DNA of 64,000 nt, taken from positions 14,335,105 through 14,399,104 of the forward strand of contig OZ022583.1 in the NCBI GenBank assembly GCA_963669155.1, written 5' to 3'. Both the position numbers and the translations under genes were made by a program. This document shows positions 24,472-38,200 of this stretch, in pieces. Origin of the DNA: Arbacia lixula (lineage: Eukaryota > Echinodermata > Echinoidea > Arbacioida > Arbaciidae). The notes under the pieces are model-generated. The model worked only from the letters and a program-made list of their open reading frames with translations, did no database searches and was not told the origin of the DNA. How positions within the stretch are numbered: the stretch's first letter is position 1; every line of letters begins with the position of its first letter.

Positions 24472-27400
24472 AATGATAATGATGATGATGATTGGTGGTG
24501 ATAGATGAAAAAGAAATCAAGCAATAAGATTAACTGCTTGCAACGATGTCTGTTCTAAATTAATACATTGTATAAGCTTAGCGTCTTCGATGGACTATAA
24601 TACCATGGACTTAATAATAATGTTACAGTGCAACTTCTTTATAACATGGTCCTTGGATTGAACCAGAAGAATTTCCTTCATACACTGTACATGTATCTAG
24701 ACCTTGTTACAACAAGACTAATATATGACTGAAGTATATGTAGAATACATGTACTGACTCAAAGTGTGGTAAAGCACGGGCAATTGGTACGTCCATGGGT
24801 AATACATGTACATGTACAGTGTAGGTCCATGAGTACGGTAAAATGGTATATCCATAGTTGACGTTTTCTTTCTGGTTGTTGTTAAGGGAGGAACGAGACC
24901 GACATTTACATGTACAAAGAATGTTCTTTGAAAAGGAAAGTTAAAAATTCTCTTAAAATGTACCTGTACATGTATTAATCTGAAAGGATGTCCTACCAAT
25001 GGACCTATCTGTCCAACGTATGACTGCATATTGAACAGTATTAAAAAATAAATAATAAAAATAATAACAACTTCAGGGGGGAAAAATACCCATACGTACA
25101 TTATTTAACTTATTTACAACAGAGCACAGTACTCGTCGATTCTTTCTTTATGAGAGCAGAAAAAATGTGAATACAATTTAGAGTAGGTGTTCAAAAGAAT
25201 GCCTGAAAAAAGTAACACAAAATGATGCAGGGAAATCCTAATTTTGTGGAGTCCATCAGTAATGAAATTGTTTCACATGAACAAGCATCCATAAAAAATT
25301 AGTAGAGCCTAAAGGTAAATGTTCACATTCAAAAAAATCTCCACATTAAACACATCTGTTAGATATACTACAAGGCGTTGCATGGTAAAATGACCATGAT
25401 ACATGGATGGCAATCATGGCATGATGATGAAAAGAAATTTTCCTCAATATCTCCCATAGAAATGAGTGGAGTCCGTCAGTAATATCACTCGGCATACATG
25501 GTACTGGTTATCACATCGGTGGATCCAAATGGAACAATGTCCCTATGATTGCAAATCATAATGGGCATACCATTAAAAGCTGTCCAGTATGGAGTGTGGA
25601 AATACTTTTCCTCGGTTTCCGTACAAGAGAGAACACTTTACATAACAATATGAAGAATTATGAAATACTCATGGGCATGTCATTGCTTTTGTCATTTTGT
25701 TTCGTAACGATGATATTTTTTTACACTTTATCTGTTTTCTTCCGCTTCGGGAGAGGGCGACCAAGATCAGTATCTTCCACGCGTTGCACATTTTTCACAT
25801 TTGCTGACATTGCTGCCCGAACTGATGATCCTCCAACCTGGATTGTCATGATATTGTGCGCAAATTGGAGAGCTGTTGGGTTATCGCTTGATCCACCCAC
25901 CCCCCTTTGCTTTGAAAAATATTCCTCCAGGGGGTCCTGACTAAGCTTCTCGCTGAGAAAGAACTTTACTCCATCTTCTGCAAGTAACTCCTTCGTGAGG
26001 GCAACAAATGATGAAACTAGATGTCAAAAGAAACAAAAGAGTTACACAAAAGTGTAAAATCACAGTTGGGTAGGTATTGATGTGAAATAATGCTAGTGAT
26101 TAAAATCATAAGTAAAAATATACATGTAATAAAAATGTTGGCACTTGGCATTCACTTCCTATAGATTCTGACCGACTATTGGTTTTGTATTTTATCTTAA
26201 AATGCCCATTTGACATTTTTCTTCAAAACTTTCAAAAATTCTCTTAAGGAAAGTGTGAATCATACGCCTTTTTGAATTCCAGTGCATGGTATATATAATG
26301 TACAAATACTTGAATTGACAGGACATGAGCAAATTTAAGGAAAAGGTAGACTATACAGTGAAACTATTCTTAAGATTGTTTGCTTCAAAATAGATCTGCT
26401 GTCAATAGGTTTTTTTTTTTTTTTTTAGTTTGTTGGCTGAATCATGAAGTAACAGAAATGAACTTGAAAGTACAAAGTACCCATTATTTTGAGTCCCTCT
26501 CTTGTCTCTCGGCTTAAGCAGCGGCGTTCTCGTTCTTTAGGAGTCAGGTTGGGTGTGGTTGCAGCCTCCTGTTCCCATTTCTCTATGTAGCCAATAAAGT
26601 CTTCTAACCACTGCAATTACAGAAAATGAACAAATAGCAAAATATAAATCAAGTACAGTATTTAGCATAGCAGCAATGATTAGGAAGTGAATAATTTTGG
26701 AGAAAAATTAAGCCATTAGTTGGGCAGGCGATAGTTGATTGATCAGTCCCTGGTTAGTTTACGGGTACAAACCCTTGTCAGTCATAACATAGTCTATATG
26801 GTCAGGCAAAGCAAAGGATGGAAGATTAGGTTCCATCAAGATCAATGATTGTAATAAAATTCCAAATTACGGTCTGTGCGTGCAACTAGTCACTGGTGTC
26901 AATTACTGAACAGTCAAACCACAGACCTACCAGGTGAGAAGTATACATACATGAGATTTGTGCTGTACACTTGTGTATATTAACATCAAAATTAGTTTGT
27001 CAATATTATTTCAATACTGGAGTAAAGATTTAACAGAAATGACATTCTTGGGTATGACTATATTTGGAATATGAGCAGCCTAATTGTCAGGAGTTTTGAA
27101 AACCATTTTCTGGAAACGGTTCTAGTAAAAAAAAAATTAAAATTAATAAAAAAATACCTTGAACCTCCAGTCATCTGTTGATTCATAAGGGTAGAGATCT
27201 TTGTTCCTCGACCTCCTTCCTTCATTCAAGTTGGAGACATTCATCATATCGAAGAATCTGTTGAACTTCTCGATGAACTCAATAGTTCCTTTCATTTCTG
27301 GCTTGCCCATGTACTTCATGGCATTAGCTACTGACTGACTTAGCACCTGAAATGTGATCAGGAAAAGATAAAAGACAGGTTGAAACATTTATTATTTAGC

Positions 27401-30400
27401 CAAGAACACTTCTTGTTCGAGTATACAAAATCTGGAAACGAAAAGTGACTACTCTTTTTACTATGGGTGTATGCAGGGGCCATCAGGAAGGTCGTACGAC
27501 CCCCCCCCCAAAAAAAAAAAAACCCCACAAAAAAACACAACAACAACATCAACAACAAACAGTAAAATTGGTTCATAATTTGTTTAATTACTCTTCCCAG
27601 GGCCTTTTCATAATTATATAAAGCAGGAAGGTGTTAGAACTGGAGTCGGCACGAGGAATAATTTATTCCTTCACCATTCGCGATCATTCATAGCACAATA
27701 GAATATTTGACGCATTTGGTTCTTTGATCCAGTGACGACCGCCGCCAAATATGCAAGACGAATTTTGGATGCATTTAGAGGAATATATATTTTGTATGCG
27801 CAGAAGATTTCAGAACCACTCCATGAACTAGAGTGCATGTGCAGTAGTAGTACATCCTATAATGATACGATTCTGTGAATTTCAGATTATATCGTTGATT
27901 CGTTTTTATGATAAATGGAGAATACTGTCGAAAACATGTCAGAGAAATGTCTCCATATCACACATTAGGCAATCATATTTCCTTAAAAATATCTTGTAAA
28001 TCGTTTATTGAGTGTTTCACCTTCCATGGAAACAACCTCAAATTCGTGTCCGGAGATGTCCGAAAAAGTTACGAACCAAATTCTTTCTACAATTTTATCA
28101 ACAATTTCATTCGCTCACTCCAAAGCTTATTCATAGTGTGAGTAAAAAGATCAGCTATGAACTCCCAGCGAAGGCTGAACGGTTGACATATTTCTCAAAC
28201 CAGATTTTCTTTTGTTATTCAGAGGAAGGCACTGCCTAATTAGAAATACATCATTGTTTGGAACACCTGAATGTCTTGAATTTTTATGAGGCGGCGGTCA
28301 TCATAGATCAAAGGAGGTCTATCCGAGCGCAGTCCATCCATGCTAGGTCCATGTATAAAGGTACTGGTACAATTTAATCATGGTGTTATTTCACTGTATG
28401 AAAGTTTTGATCACAACTCATCTCCAAAAAAAAAAAAAATAAATAAATCATAGTGACTCATTGTAAAAACAACCAAAACGTTATCACAACTCACAACCAA
28501 ACCGCAATAAAATCCTGGCTATTTCATTACGTAAAGGTCCAAAGGAAAAAAATACCCCCCCCCCACACCTAAGGTGACATAGTCTTAATTTTTTATTAAT
28601 TTTTAATTTTTAATATTAAGAAGTCTTCACGGATATTTTATTTTGTGTCTTCTTATTACATACATGTACTGACAAATGTTATCACGGCCGTCAAAGGAAG
28701 TGCGTATCTGTATCACAACATCAAAATATTCTTATTTCACTCACTTTCCACAACACCATACTAGAATTCCAATAACTTCTGTACATACCTGGGTAGCCAA
28801 TTTTACTCGCATTCGCAGTGATGGCGTTAAGTGGAGGTGTTCGTATGTCAACTTGTGGAGCATGCACAATCCACCAGTGTGTTGATGGCCATGGACGTCC
28901 CAGTCATATACCTCCAGAAGATGTGTCCAACGGATATCATACCCTTGATACTGAAAATTAGACATAAGAATATAAATAAAAACAATCATTAATTCATGCA
29001 CAGGCAGCAATGAATATCACAAATGTAATGAGAGTTGTATTCTACCATGATGTACCACTTCCCAGAGTACCATTGCTTTCATATTTTCTCCCTTGCCACA
29101 TGTACATGTACTTATCATGTACAGTGTACACATTGATTGAGTGCATATTTCAGCAAACCCTGTTAAAACTGATTGCATTTGAATGTTATTGGAATTATTT
29201 TGATACTTTCCTATTACACAACAAAAACTGTTTTTGTAGAACAAAAGTGGTCCAATTCTATCAAGCTTTCACAGATCATGATAAATTGTTAAAAGTTTTC
29301 ATAACTTTAGGAACTTGATATAATTGACACAATCCACTCTTTCCAGAACTCACCCGTAAATTCCTTGTCTTGTTATTAAATCCTGAATTTTCCAGATTGT
29401 TTCGTGTCGTCTTCATTAAATGAGGGACATCACATATGAAGTAAATCTTCCTATCTGGGTCCAAGGGATGAGGGGAATAAAATGGAATGTCTTGTGCATT
29501 CTTTTCAGAACATTGTCGGAAAAACTTTCTGTTCGAGTGCGCTCCATCAGCGACGATTGCCCTGACTTTCAAGCCACGTGCCTCCACAGTACAAACGACG
29601 CGCCATATCATGTCATACAATTGATTGTGGGTTAACGAATTCGTCGGGAAAAAGGCCACTGGTTGACAGATCGACGAAAAAAGTCCTCTTACCATTACAG
29701 TGCAAGCATGGGATGCAACATCCTTTTCCCCATCAAGTTCTTTCTGGAGACGTTTTCCTTGTGATTCCAGCTCACTACTCAAGTCGCCAGTATCCGTGAA
29801 TCCAAAAAATTGTCCTGTCGAGCTAGAGTACACAATTCCAGCTTTAATTTTCATTTCGTCCACAACTAGCGACACATTTTTCTTGAATTCCTCTCCGTCT
29901 GTAATATCTCTCAACATTGTTTCTAGCACATTGTACTGAATGCCAACTTTTGGGGCCGAGTATTGCGTGTACCTTTTCAGGGTGGTAGGGTGTGGCAGTG
30001 CTATCATTCCGCAATCCCTTAGCGTGTTGTATGCACTTGCTGACTTACTCATGACCGCAATTGACAGCCTAATAATGGCAGGATGCCACTTCATGGATCT
30101 TTTGTCTTTCAGTTTCAACATGTTTTTTTGTTGCTCCCATAAGAGTTTCTGAAGTTTATTTCCTTTCTCTTTCACCGCAGCATCTAATTCCTCCATCGAT
30201 CCCTTTAGAAGTTCCGCTTGATTCTCAGTTAACTCCACCTTTTCAGCGTGAAATGCTTTCCTGACACGTTCTCTCAGGTTTTTTGTAAGCTTTCTTGTCC
30301 TCCTTTTTTCAGCCTGGAGAGACTTTGAGCGAAGTATAAGCTCTCTCTTGGTTAAATGTTTTAACTGAGTCTTTGAACTTGACGCAGTTCTCAAGGATTT

Positions 30401-33400
30401 AGATTTCTCACTTTTACGTCGGTGCGAACGTAAATCGACAGTGTGTAACTGGCATCGATTGCACATGTCACCTTCCGCTTGCACAAGCATATCACACTTA
30501 TTGTGCCTAACTGTGGGAACATTTGCATCGTCGATGAAGCAGGTCCTCAGATTTTTGTCAGCGACAAACTCAACAAATTCCTTATTCCCACAACAGATGA
30601 AACTTTCGGCCACGGTACAAAACAGCTTTTGTACATCTGCTTTTCCATTCAGTATTACTGGGACATCCCGAATCTTTGTATTCCTCCCATGGATAGACAC
30701 ATTCCATGTGTGATCAGCAAAAATCGTTATGCACTTTGGAATAGTTGTTACATTGCTTTGATTTTGCTCGACATAGAAAAATAGGGTTCTATCCTCCATT
30801 GTAGATGTCAACATATGATGAGAAACATGGGCAGCTGTACAATCCCTCATCATGTCATCATATGCGTAGCTGCGATGTGGGCAGATGTGACATGCCTCTC
30901 CATGGGGCTCAAAACTTACAGGAACAATGTTCAGAGTCTTTTTCTTTGAAGTTTTGACCTTGTAGCGATGCAATTTCAGATCGCAAGCTTTGCAGATGTA
31001 GGGGGGGAAAACATCACTGTCCTCATCAGTGACATTGACGTTGAGGCATTTGTCCAGCGTCTTTGCATATTTCCCCTTCTCGCATGGTGATCTGTCATTG
31101 GGAATTGCTGTGGCCTTCCCACAAAGACGACACAACTGTCTAAGTGCCTGGATGTGTTCTTCCATGACGATATGACAGCCAAATGTGTTCCTGAAAATAA
31201 TATACAAAAACAACAGAAATTACTAAATTGTTGCTCGTTACATTGCTGGCTTTGGGCAGGATGGTATTATATCAGTCTCGTCTTTCTTACAAAACATTTA
31301 CTTTTATAACCCCTATCCCCATAACTAACTCACTAGCCCTCTCGATCCTAACTCATAATCTGCTATGTGCTAATCTAATCTTAAACCCATTGGGTCTGTA
31401 GGTAGCTTACACCAGCCCTAACAAACAAGTAATGGTTTATGACTTTTTTATTGGAATAAATTTCCCATTTAGATCATACATGAGAAATGAAATACATGAT
31501 GATGTAGACTCTGTAGCCCAATTTTTGCCCTGTTTTAGTCACAAACATGTATTGAATCTATCACCTGAATTTAGCCCACACCGGATAGAATCTAAATGTT
31601 ATATGTATCTATTTTGGATTTTGACGTTATCACCATGACTGACTCAAGAATCAAGTGACAAGTCATTGACATATTTATGGTGATGTCAAAATCATGACTG
31701 AGTTCATCACTTTGTGTTCATCTTTATTTTTTTTGGTACTCAAAATTGTGATTTGAATTGGAAATTATCTTTAAATTACATGAGCCATAGTGTGTGCAAT
31801 TTATTGTCAAGCACTAAGCATTATTTTATGTTAGATATGCATTTTGCCGACTAAAATCTAACATGTCTAAATGATCAAAGTAAAACTGATTGAGAAAGCT
31901 AACACGAAAATGAATACGTGGGACTATGAGTTACACAACTCGCGGCGAAAATGGAATTATAGTGTGCCAATAATGGCGCGAAATTACGTAATGCAGCGAA
32001 CTTCCGGCAGGATTCGGCTGTGACTGGGAAATATAAAGCATTTTTAGGTCATTTTCAGAATGAAAATTCAAGGTTCGCTCTCTCACGCACTCACTATTGA
32101 TTGTGAGGAAATCAATTTTTGGAGTTTCGGGATGGTATACCATGCAAAAAGAGGACCATCAAACCACATTTGAGCATTAAAAAAATCGTTTACTTTCAAC
32201 CATACAAACTGTACTCACCAAACACGAAAATCGCATTAAGAAATCTGTAGAAATCCACTGGAAAGTCCAATTTTGATGGAATTTTTTGCAACGAAGAGAT
32301 CAATATATTGTGAACGCACTCGAGAACAAACAGGTCAACGGGAAGTAGATAAAAGACCCTGATCTGAGGCATGAAGGGAAGGCTTTTGTCGTCTGCTTAC
32401 TCAATGGACATACTCTCACCGCTAGCGGTCGGGATCGTCGTAAAAGAGAGAGCGAGAGAGACGGTGGAAAACACTGTGATCAAAGACCTTTGCCCGATCC
32501 CCGCGGGGCACGCTGCGGTCACGAAAAAATGCAAGGAAGAAGTAAGGCGGCTTGACAGCTACAGGCCACCTGTTGTGAATAAATCATTTGGTGCTCTGTC
32601 CTTTCGTTAGTAGGTCCATGGTTGATGTAATGTCCCCATGCAGAAAAGAGGTATTATTCAAGGATTTTAAGTTATGAATAATAGTAAATGGTTGCTGTTT
32701 TACTTTCTTACTACTATTTGCCTGTTTAAATGAAAATAGTGTCAGTGTATTTATTTATTCATTTATCAAGAAGGCTGACTAGACAAGCCCCTCCCTGTAT
32801 TAGCTTCCTAATCATATTGACATGTAGATTTATTCTGCGATGTATTTATGAAGACAGTACGTATTTGTATTTTACCTTTTGTCTCTTTTTTTAATGTTTT
32901 AATGATTAATTTTAATAAACTGAATTGTACTGAAAAAATAAATATACAAAATAAATAATGAAGAAACAAACAGAACTTAATATAAATGGCATAATACATG
33001 TAAGTCTACAGTCATCTATTTGGAGTAAACAAATAGTTAACATAGACCAACATAATAAAGTGTACTATGGTTAACATATAAGAATTTGTAGTTACATGTA
33101 GTTCTGAATAAATTACTTTTTGTGAAGCAAGTAAGTCGAAATATGTATCCTGAAAGTATTTTTGTTTTCTTTTGTTTTAGACTGTTAAGTAGATTATTCC
33201 ATGCAATCACACCCTCATGTGCTTTTGAGAAGTGGCTTGAAGTTATAAATTTGCTAATTCTTTAACATGTGAGACGAATTTATTGAGTGGTAAGATTTGT
33301 GATCTGTTTTGATGAAGTGTTTGAGTAAATGTTCAGAAAAATAAGATGTCTGTTAAAGTTTTCAGTGACTTTCTAGGGGCAGATCCAGGAATTCCTTATT

Positions 33401-36400
33401 GGGGGCAGGGGTGCGCTTTTTTCCATGGTCGGCCAGCAGCACAACCTTCAAAATCACGCTCAGTGGGAGGGGAAGTGGGGGGGGGGGGGGGGGGGGGGGG
33501 GTCAACACATATTTTTTTTTTTTTTCTGTCTGGGGGTATGAGAGGTGTATTTTTTTCTGTTCACAGCCAGCAAGTAAAAAAAAAAAACATGGGAAGGGGG
33601 GTTTGAAAATGCCTCCAGTAACATACTGATGTGTGGCAATTGGAATATATATTTTGAAGGTTCTGCAATTTTGTTAAGGATATCATGTAGGTTTTGAATT
33701 ATATTTGTTTCCCACTTGGACTTCAAAGAATTTTACTTGTGTATGCCATGAGATATGATATCAACTGATGCAAACTTTGTGTATTAATTATATTTGTTAG
33801 TTCCAAAAAGTAAATGAAACTGGAATTTTTTTAGTGACTCATGATGCGATGGATTACCAACAATTTTGGAAGTAACATATCACATTCTTGTTCAAAGATC
33901 TATCCAACACATTACTTTGTAATTTAGATTGTGCAATAAATGCAAATATCCAAGTGGTTCATGCAAATTAACAGTTGTTTGTATATTTTAATTTGGATGA
34001 GAATAATGTCTTATGTATAGTGAAACGGGAAAATGCATGAAAAAGATGTGATGAGAGTGGAATGTAAGTGTGACGTTTGCTGATGTGAGTACATTCGTTT
34101 TTATAAGGGGGTGTCATGGGGGGGGGGGGGGGGGGGCTGATGAGTGTCGGGAATCCTTGGTGGGGGGAACAGTAACCAAGTCTGAGGAGGATATCCTTGG
34201 GTATGGAATTTCTCTAAGGAAATCTAACGTTCAAATATTGTGAAAAGGGGGATACAAAATTGCCCATCTATTACATGGTACATGTATATCCCCTCCCCCT
34301 TAGTTTATCAATTATAGTACAAATTTATAGTACTATTTTTATTCAGTGGTGATGAGTTGGGCTGTTCATCCTCTCTCTGCAAATAAAAAAATGCCGTGGT
34401 CTGTTTAAATATGACCCAGTCGAATGAATAAATGAATGAAAGGATGGATGAATGAATGAATGAATGAATAAATAAATGGGTGAATGAGTGAATGAATGAA
34501 TGAGTGAGCATGTTACTGAGTTTATTCTGTACCAACAACACCACTTAGCAATATAATAATATCACAATATTTACAAATTTGAAAAAGTTAACTGTCAATT
34601 TAAAAAAAAACACTAGGGTGACCGATCCAGGATAAAAAAAAACCTCTAGGTATAGATTGTGAGGTCAAGGTTTCTCTTTATTGTTGATATTTCACCCCTG
34701 TCCACATATCCGCCACTTACCGTATCGACCGGCAGATAAGACGCCCTCGCACATAAGACGCACCTCGACTTTGAGCACGCAATTTGAAAAAAAAAAAAAA
34801 AAATCGGGTCTCACAAGTTTACATGTATACACATGTATGGGACTATGCATTGTGTGACAACAATCAACATCCAACAACAAAATAGATGGCTTTGATAACC
34901 TGACACAATAACGGTAATACGATCTCAATCACATCATCAGCATAATTACCAGTTCAAAGAAAGCACCAGAACTAGTATTTGTCAGAGATACCACAAAGAA
35001 ACCGCTAGCTAGAAAGCTAAGCCCTAAGGATAACCTCCGTTAGATCAGAGCCGCTATTGTTGCTTTGATCCGACCTCCAGGTGGCGCTGTACACCTTTTG
35101 GCCTCGGAGATAAAAAAAAAAAATCTCTGCGGATGATAATGTGTACAGCGCCACCTCGAGGCCGGATCAAAGCAACAATAGCTGCTCTGATCTAACGGAG
35201 GTTATCCTTAGGGCTTAGCTTTCTAGCTAGCGGTTTCTTTGAGGTGTCTCAGACAAATACTAGTCCTGGTGCTTTCTTCGTACCTGTAATTATGCTGATG
35301 ATGTGATTGAGATCGTATTACCGGTATTATGTCGGGCTATCAAAGCCATTTATTTTGTTGTTAAATGTTGATTGTTGTCACACAATGCATAGTCCCATAC
35401 ATGTGTATACGTGTAAGTTTGAAAGACTCGACTTTTCCTAACGCCGTGTATAAGACGCACCCGGACTTTGGCGTGATTTTCAAGGGGAAAAACATGCGTC
35501 TTATACACCGAAAAATATGGTATGTTCTGAAAGTACAACAGTGTACTCTTATTATAAATAAGTCCCTGGGACCCATGATATTGGTTCTTTATAAACGAAA
35601 TTTCTTTATATCAGGATTGCAAAAACAATAACACAAAGGAAATCCAAGATATGGGACCAGACATTTTACTATAATGAAATGTTTTATCAGTGTTCTTGAT
35701 AGCGAGAGTGCACTGATTTCATAAAGATTTAACTGTTTGTTATAAAAAATACCATTTTAATTCTTGGCACAAACAGAAACACTGTTACAGAATTGTGATA
35801 TAATAATCTGGCAGTTAACAATTTCTTTTGCCCGCCATTCGTCTCAAACTGCCACTCATTGGCAGTCTTGGTTCCATTCTGTTCGCGTTATTATGCCCGT
35901 GTATTATTTTACACACGTGATCACTACGCCCCTACTAAACCGGCAACGTCACTTTCGCCATCTTAATGCACGGTGTGTCCGCACAGCGTAGCGAACAAAC
36001 AGCGTGTTATGCGAATGGAGCTGCCATTTTGTCCACTGCGATTCAGTTGATTTGTGTCGTACCCCGAGTACCGCAGTTTTAATCTAGATTCTCGTTACTG
36101 TGCAATTTTTGTCGAAATGAACATCAAGACTTCATATAAGTGTATTATTACGGTAATTATTTGATTGGTATTGTGTAATGCCCCGATGGTAGTGAACGGA
36201 AATTTCCACCGAGCGACGATACGGTCGGGCACACATGGGCCTAAATGGAAATATGTTGTCCTATACTTTAAAATATTTTTTAAATATTTTTTCTCAGCAC
36301 TGATAAGCCCCACCTCCAAAATATCCTCCACCTCAAGATTTCCCTTGTGACATCATCAAAGATAGAAATTAGCAGGATAATAGACAGAATTCATGCACAA

Positions 36401-38166
36401 ACTAAACATTGCAATGACTACCTGCAAGTACTCACAATAGCATCACATGTTTATACAATGCAAATTTATATTTCCTTGGCAAAGCAAGCACAATTCTGAC
36501 ATAATGAAACAATTAATCCCACATGAAAGCTTGTTAGATGGTATTGTGTGAAGACATGTGATGCTCTTGTGGGCAGGTGGAGGTAGTCATTGCAGTGTTT
36601 AGTTTGTGCATAAATTCTGTCTATTATCCTGCTAATTTCTACTTTTGATGATGTCACAAGGGGAATCTTGAGTTAGAGGATATTTTGGAGGTAGGGCTTA
36701 TCAGTGCTGAGAAAAAATATAGAAAAATTATTTTAAAATATAGGACACATATTTCCATTAAACAGTTAGTGATTTTACAGTTAGTGATATACATATTATG
36801 TTGCATCAACATAAGTCACACACTTTTTCATGTCAGGGGACCTTTAAAGGGCATATACTGTACTGGGAAGGCAAAAAAGACTCAAATGATCTACATTTGG
36901 AGTAATGAGTGATTAAATCACAATCCTCAAAATGTTCGGGCCGAACATTTTGAGGATTTAATCATTAATCACTCCACATGTGTTTCATTTGAGGGCAAAT
37001 ACATGTAACTTTCAGCCAGCTTCTAAAATAGACAATACATGAATTTATGACCATTGGCAAGAAGATTGCTAACAATTACATTTTGAAGGCTTTTTTGCCT
37101 TCCCAGTACAGTATATGCCCTTTGAAGTATCATTAATGAAAGAGAAACCAGGCCTTGAGTTAAACCAATGATGTGTCTGTCATTAATGAAACCTGCATAA
37201 TTATGCACTCAGTGTACTAATTAGATAACAGCCTTGCTCTCCAATTACAGGATGAGAAGACAAATAAAGTATGTTTATGCATTCATTATGTTTGCTTTTA
37301 CATCCTGTGTTGGTGTTGTTTGTTAGGAATGCATTGAGGCAATAAATGTTTTACTGACTGAAAAGAAAAAGTCTATCAAACCACGATGTCACATTGAGTG
37401 GGCTGTTCCAATGGAGGACTTCAAAATGTTGAATATCTTACATAAGAAAAGGTATGTCAAGCCTAAATTTAATCTAAATATTACTCCTATAAGATTGAGC
37501 AATCACAACTGTACCAAAAGGGAAGAAAGGGAAGGAGCCGCAGTTTTAAACCGCAGTATATTTTGTCCAGTTTAGCATGAAAGATGATGCTTTAGCATAA
37601 AAAGCATCATGTTTCATGCTGAACTGGTATAAAGTATACCGTGGTTTAAAACTGCGGCTCCTTCCCTTTCTTCCCTTTCCCTTTCCTTATGCCCATTCCT
37701 TTGAGCTGGAGTATAGACATCTAATTTTTTTAAAGACAGAAGAGAGGAGAGCTAGTGACAGGAACACAAATATGACACATGTAGCTGTGGGTGGTATGAG
37801 CCAGACAGATATTGAGTCACAGTCTAGAATGGTGGAGGAAATAATCCATTATGCATAAGTTGCTCCGAGCAGGGTCAAAATGAAAGTGTGGGAGAAAGAC
37901 AACAAGGAATTTTAAGAAAACAGAGAGAATGAGAAGAGAGAGCAAAAGAAAGTGAGATAGAATAGAGAAAGGGAGATGCACAGAGATAGAGAGAGGGGAA
38001 GAGTGACAGAGAGAGAGAGAAAGGGAGAGATAGAGTGAAACAGAAAGTGAACAAAATGAAGAGTGGGGGAGGGAAAAGGAGAGGGGAAAGAGAGAGAGAT
38101 AGATACAGAAGGAGTGAGAAAGAGAGAAAGAGAGAGAAAGTGAGCAAACTAAGGAAGTAGATAGGA

Positions 38167-38200
<34 letters not shown>

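Larger units (their letters stand above)
18423..32620. mobile_element. Complete 14.2-kb P-superfamily DNA transposon with two convergent genes
   Basis: The ends are 34 and 33-bp inverted repeats (18423-18456 and 32588-32620), identical except for one A. Both start CATGGACCTACTAACGAAA. A 7-bp duplication GTTGATG flanks them at 18416-18422 and 32621-32627. P elements also begin with CA.. and make 7-8 bp duplications. Inside, a PHD-finger gene (plus strand, 19267-22071) faces a P-type transposase gene (minus strand, 31165-25721). Both are spliced and free of stops or frameshifts, and near-matching ends point to fairly recent insertion. It lies in an intron of the INPP5K-like gene. About 3.6 kb between the two gene ends holds MITEs, tandem copies and a GAT microsatellite. 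Confidence 0.9.
32640..34700. other. Phosphatase intron sequence, no gene
   Basis: No coding region is seen. G tracts occur at about 33478-33500 and 34118-34136, with T tracts beside the first. The ORF-like glycine runs here are read-through of these tracts. Confidence 0.5.

Noticed and set aside
24281..24520. His-rich minus-strand frame in the transposon spacer
   Set aside because: The His run is the GAT microsatellite read on the other strand; there is no conserved flank.
29420..30784. Several plus-strand frames opposite the transposase exon 1
   Set aside because: They are shadows of the well-supported minus-strand coding exon.
32371..32610. 79-codon plus-strand frame at the right end of the transposon
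   Set aside because: It runs into the terminal inverted repeat and has no recognisable features; the region is more likely promoter of the minus-strand transposase.
33346..33629. Gly-run frames near 33.4 kb
   Set aside because: They read through a long G tract and adjoining T tract.
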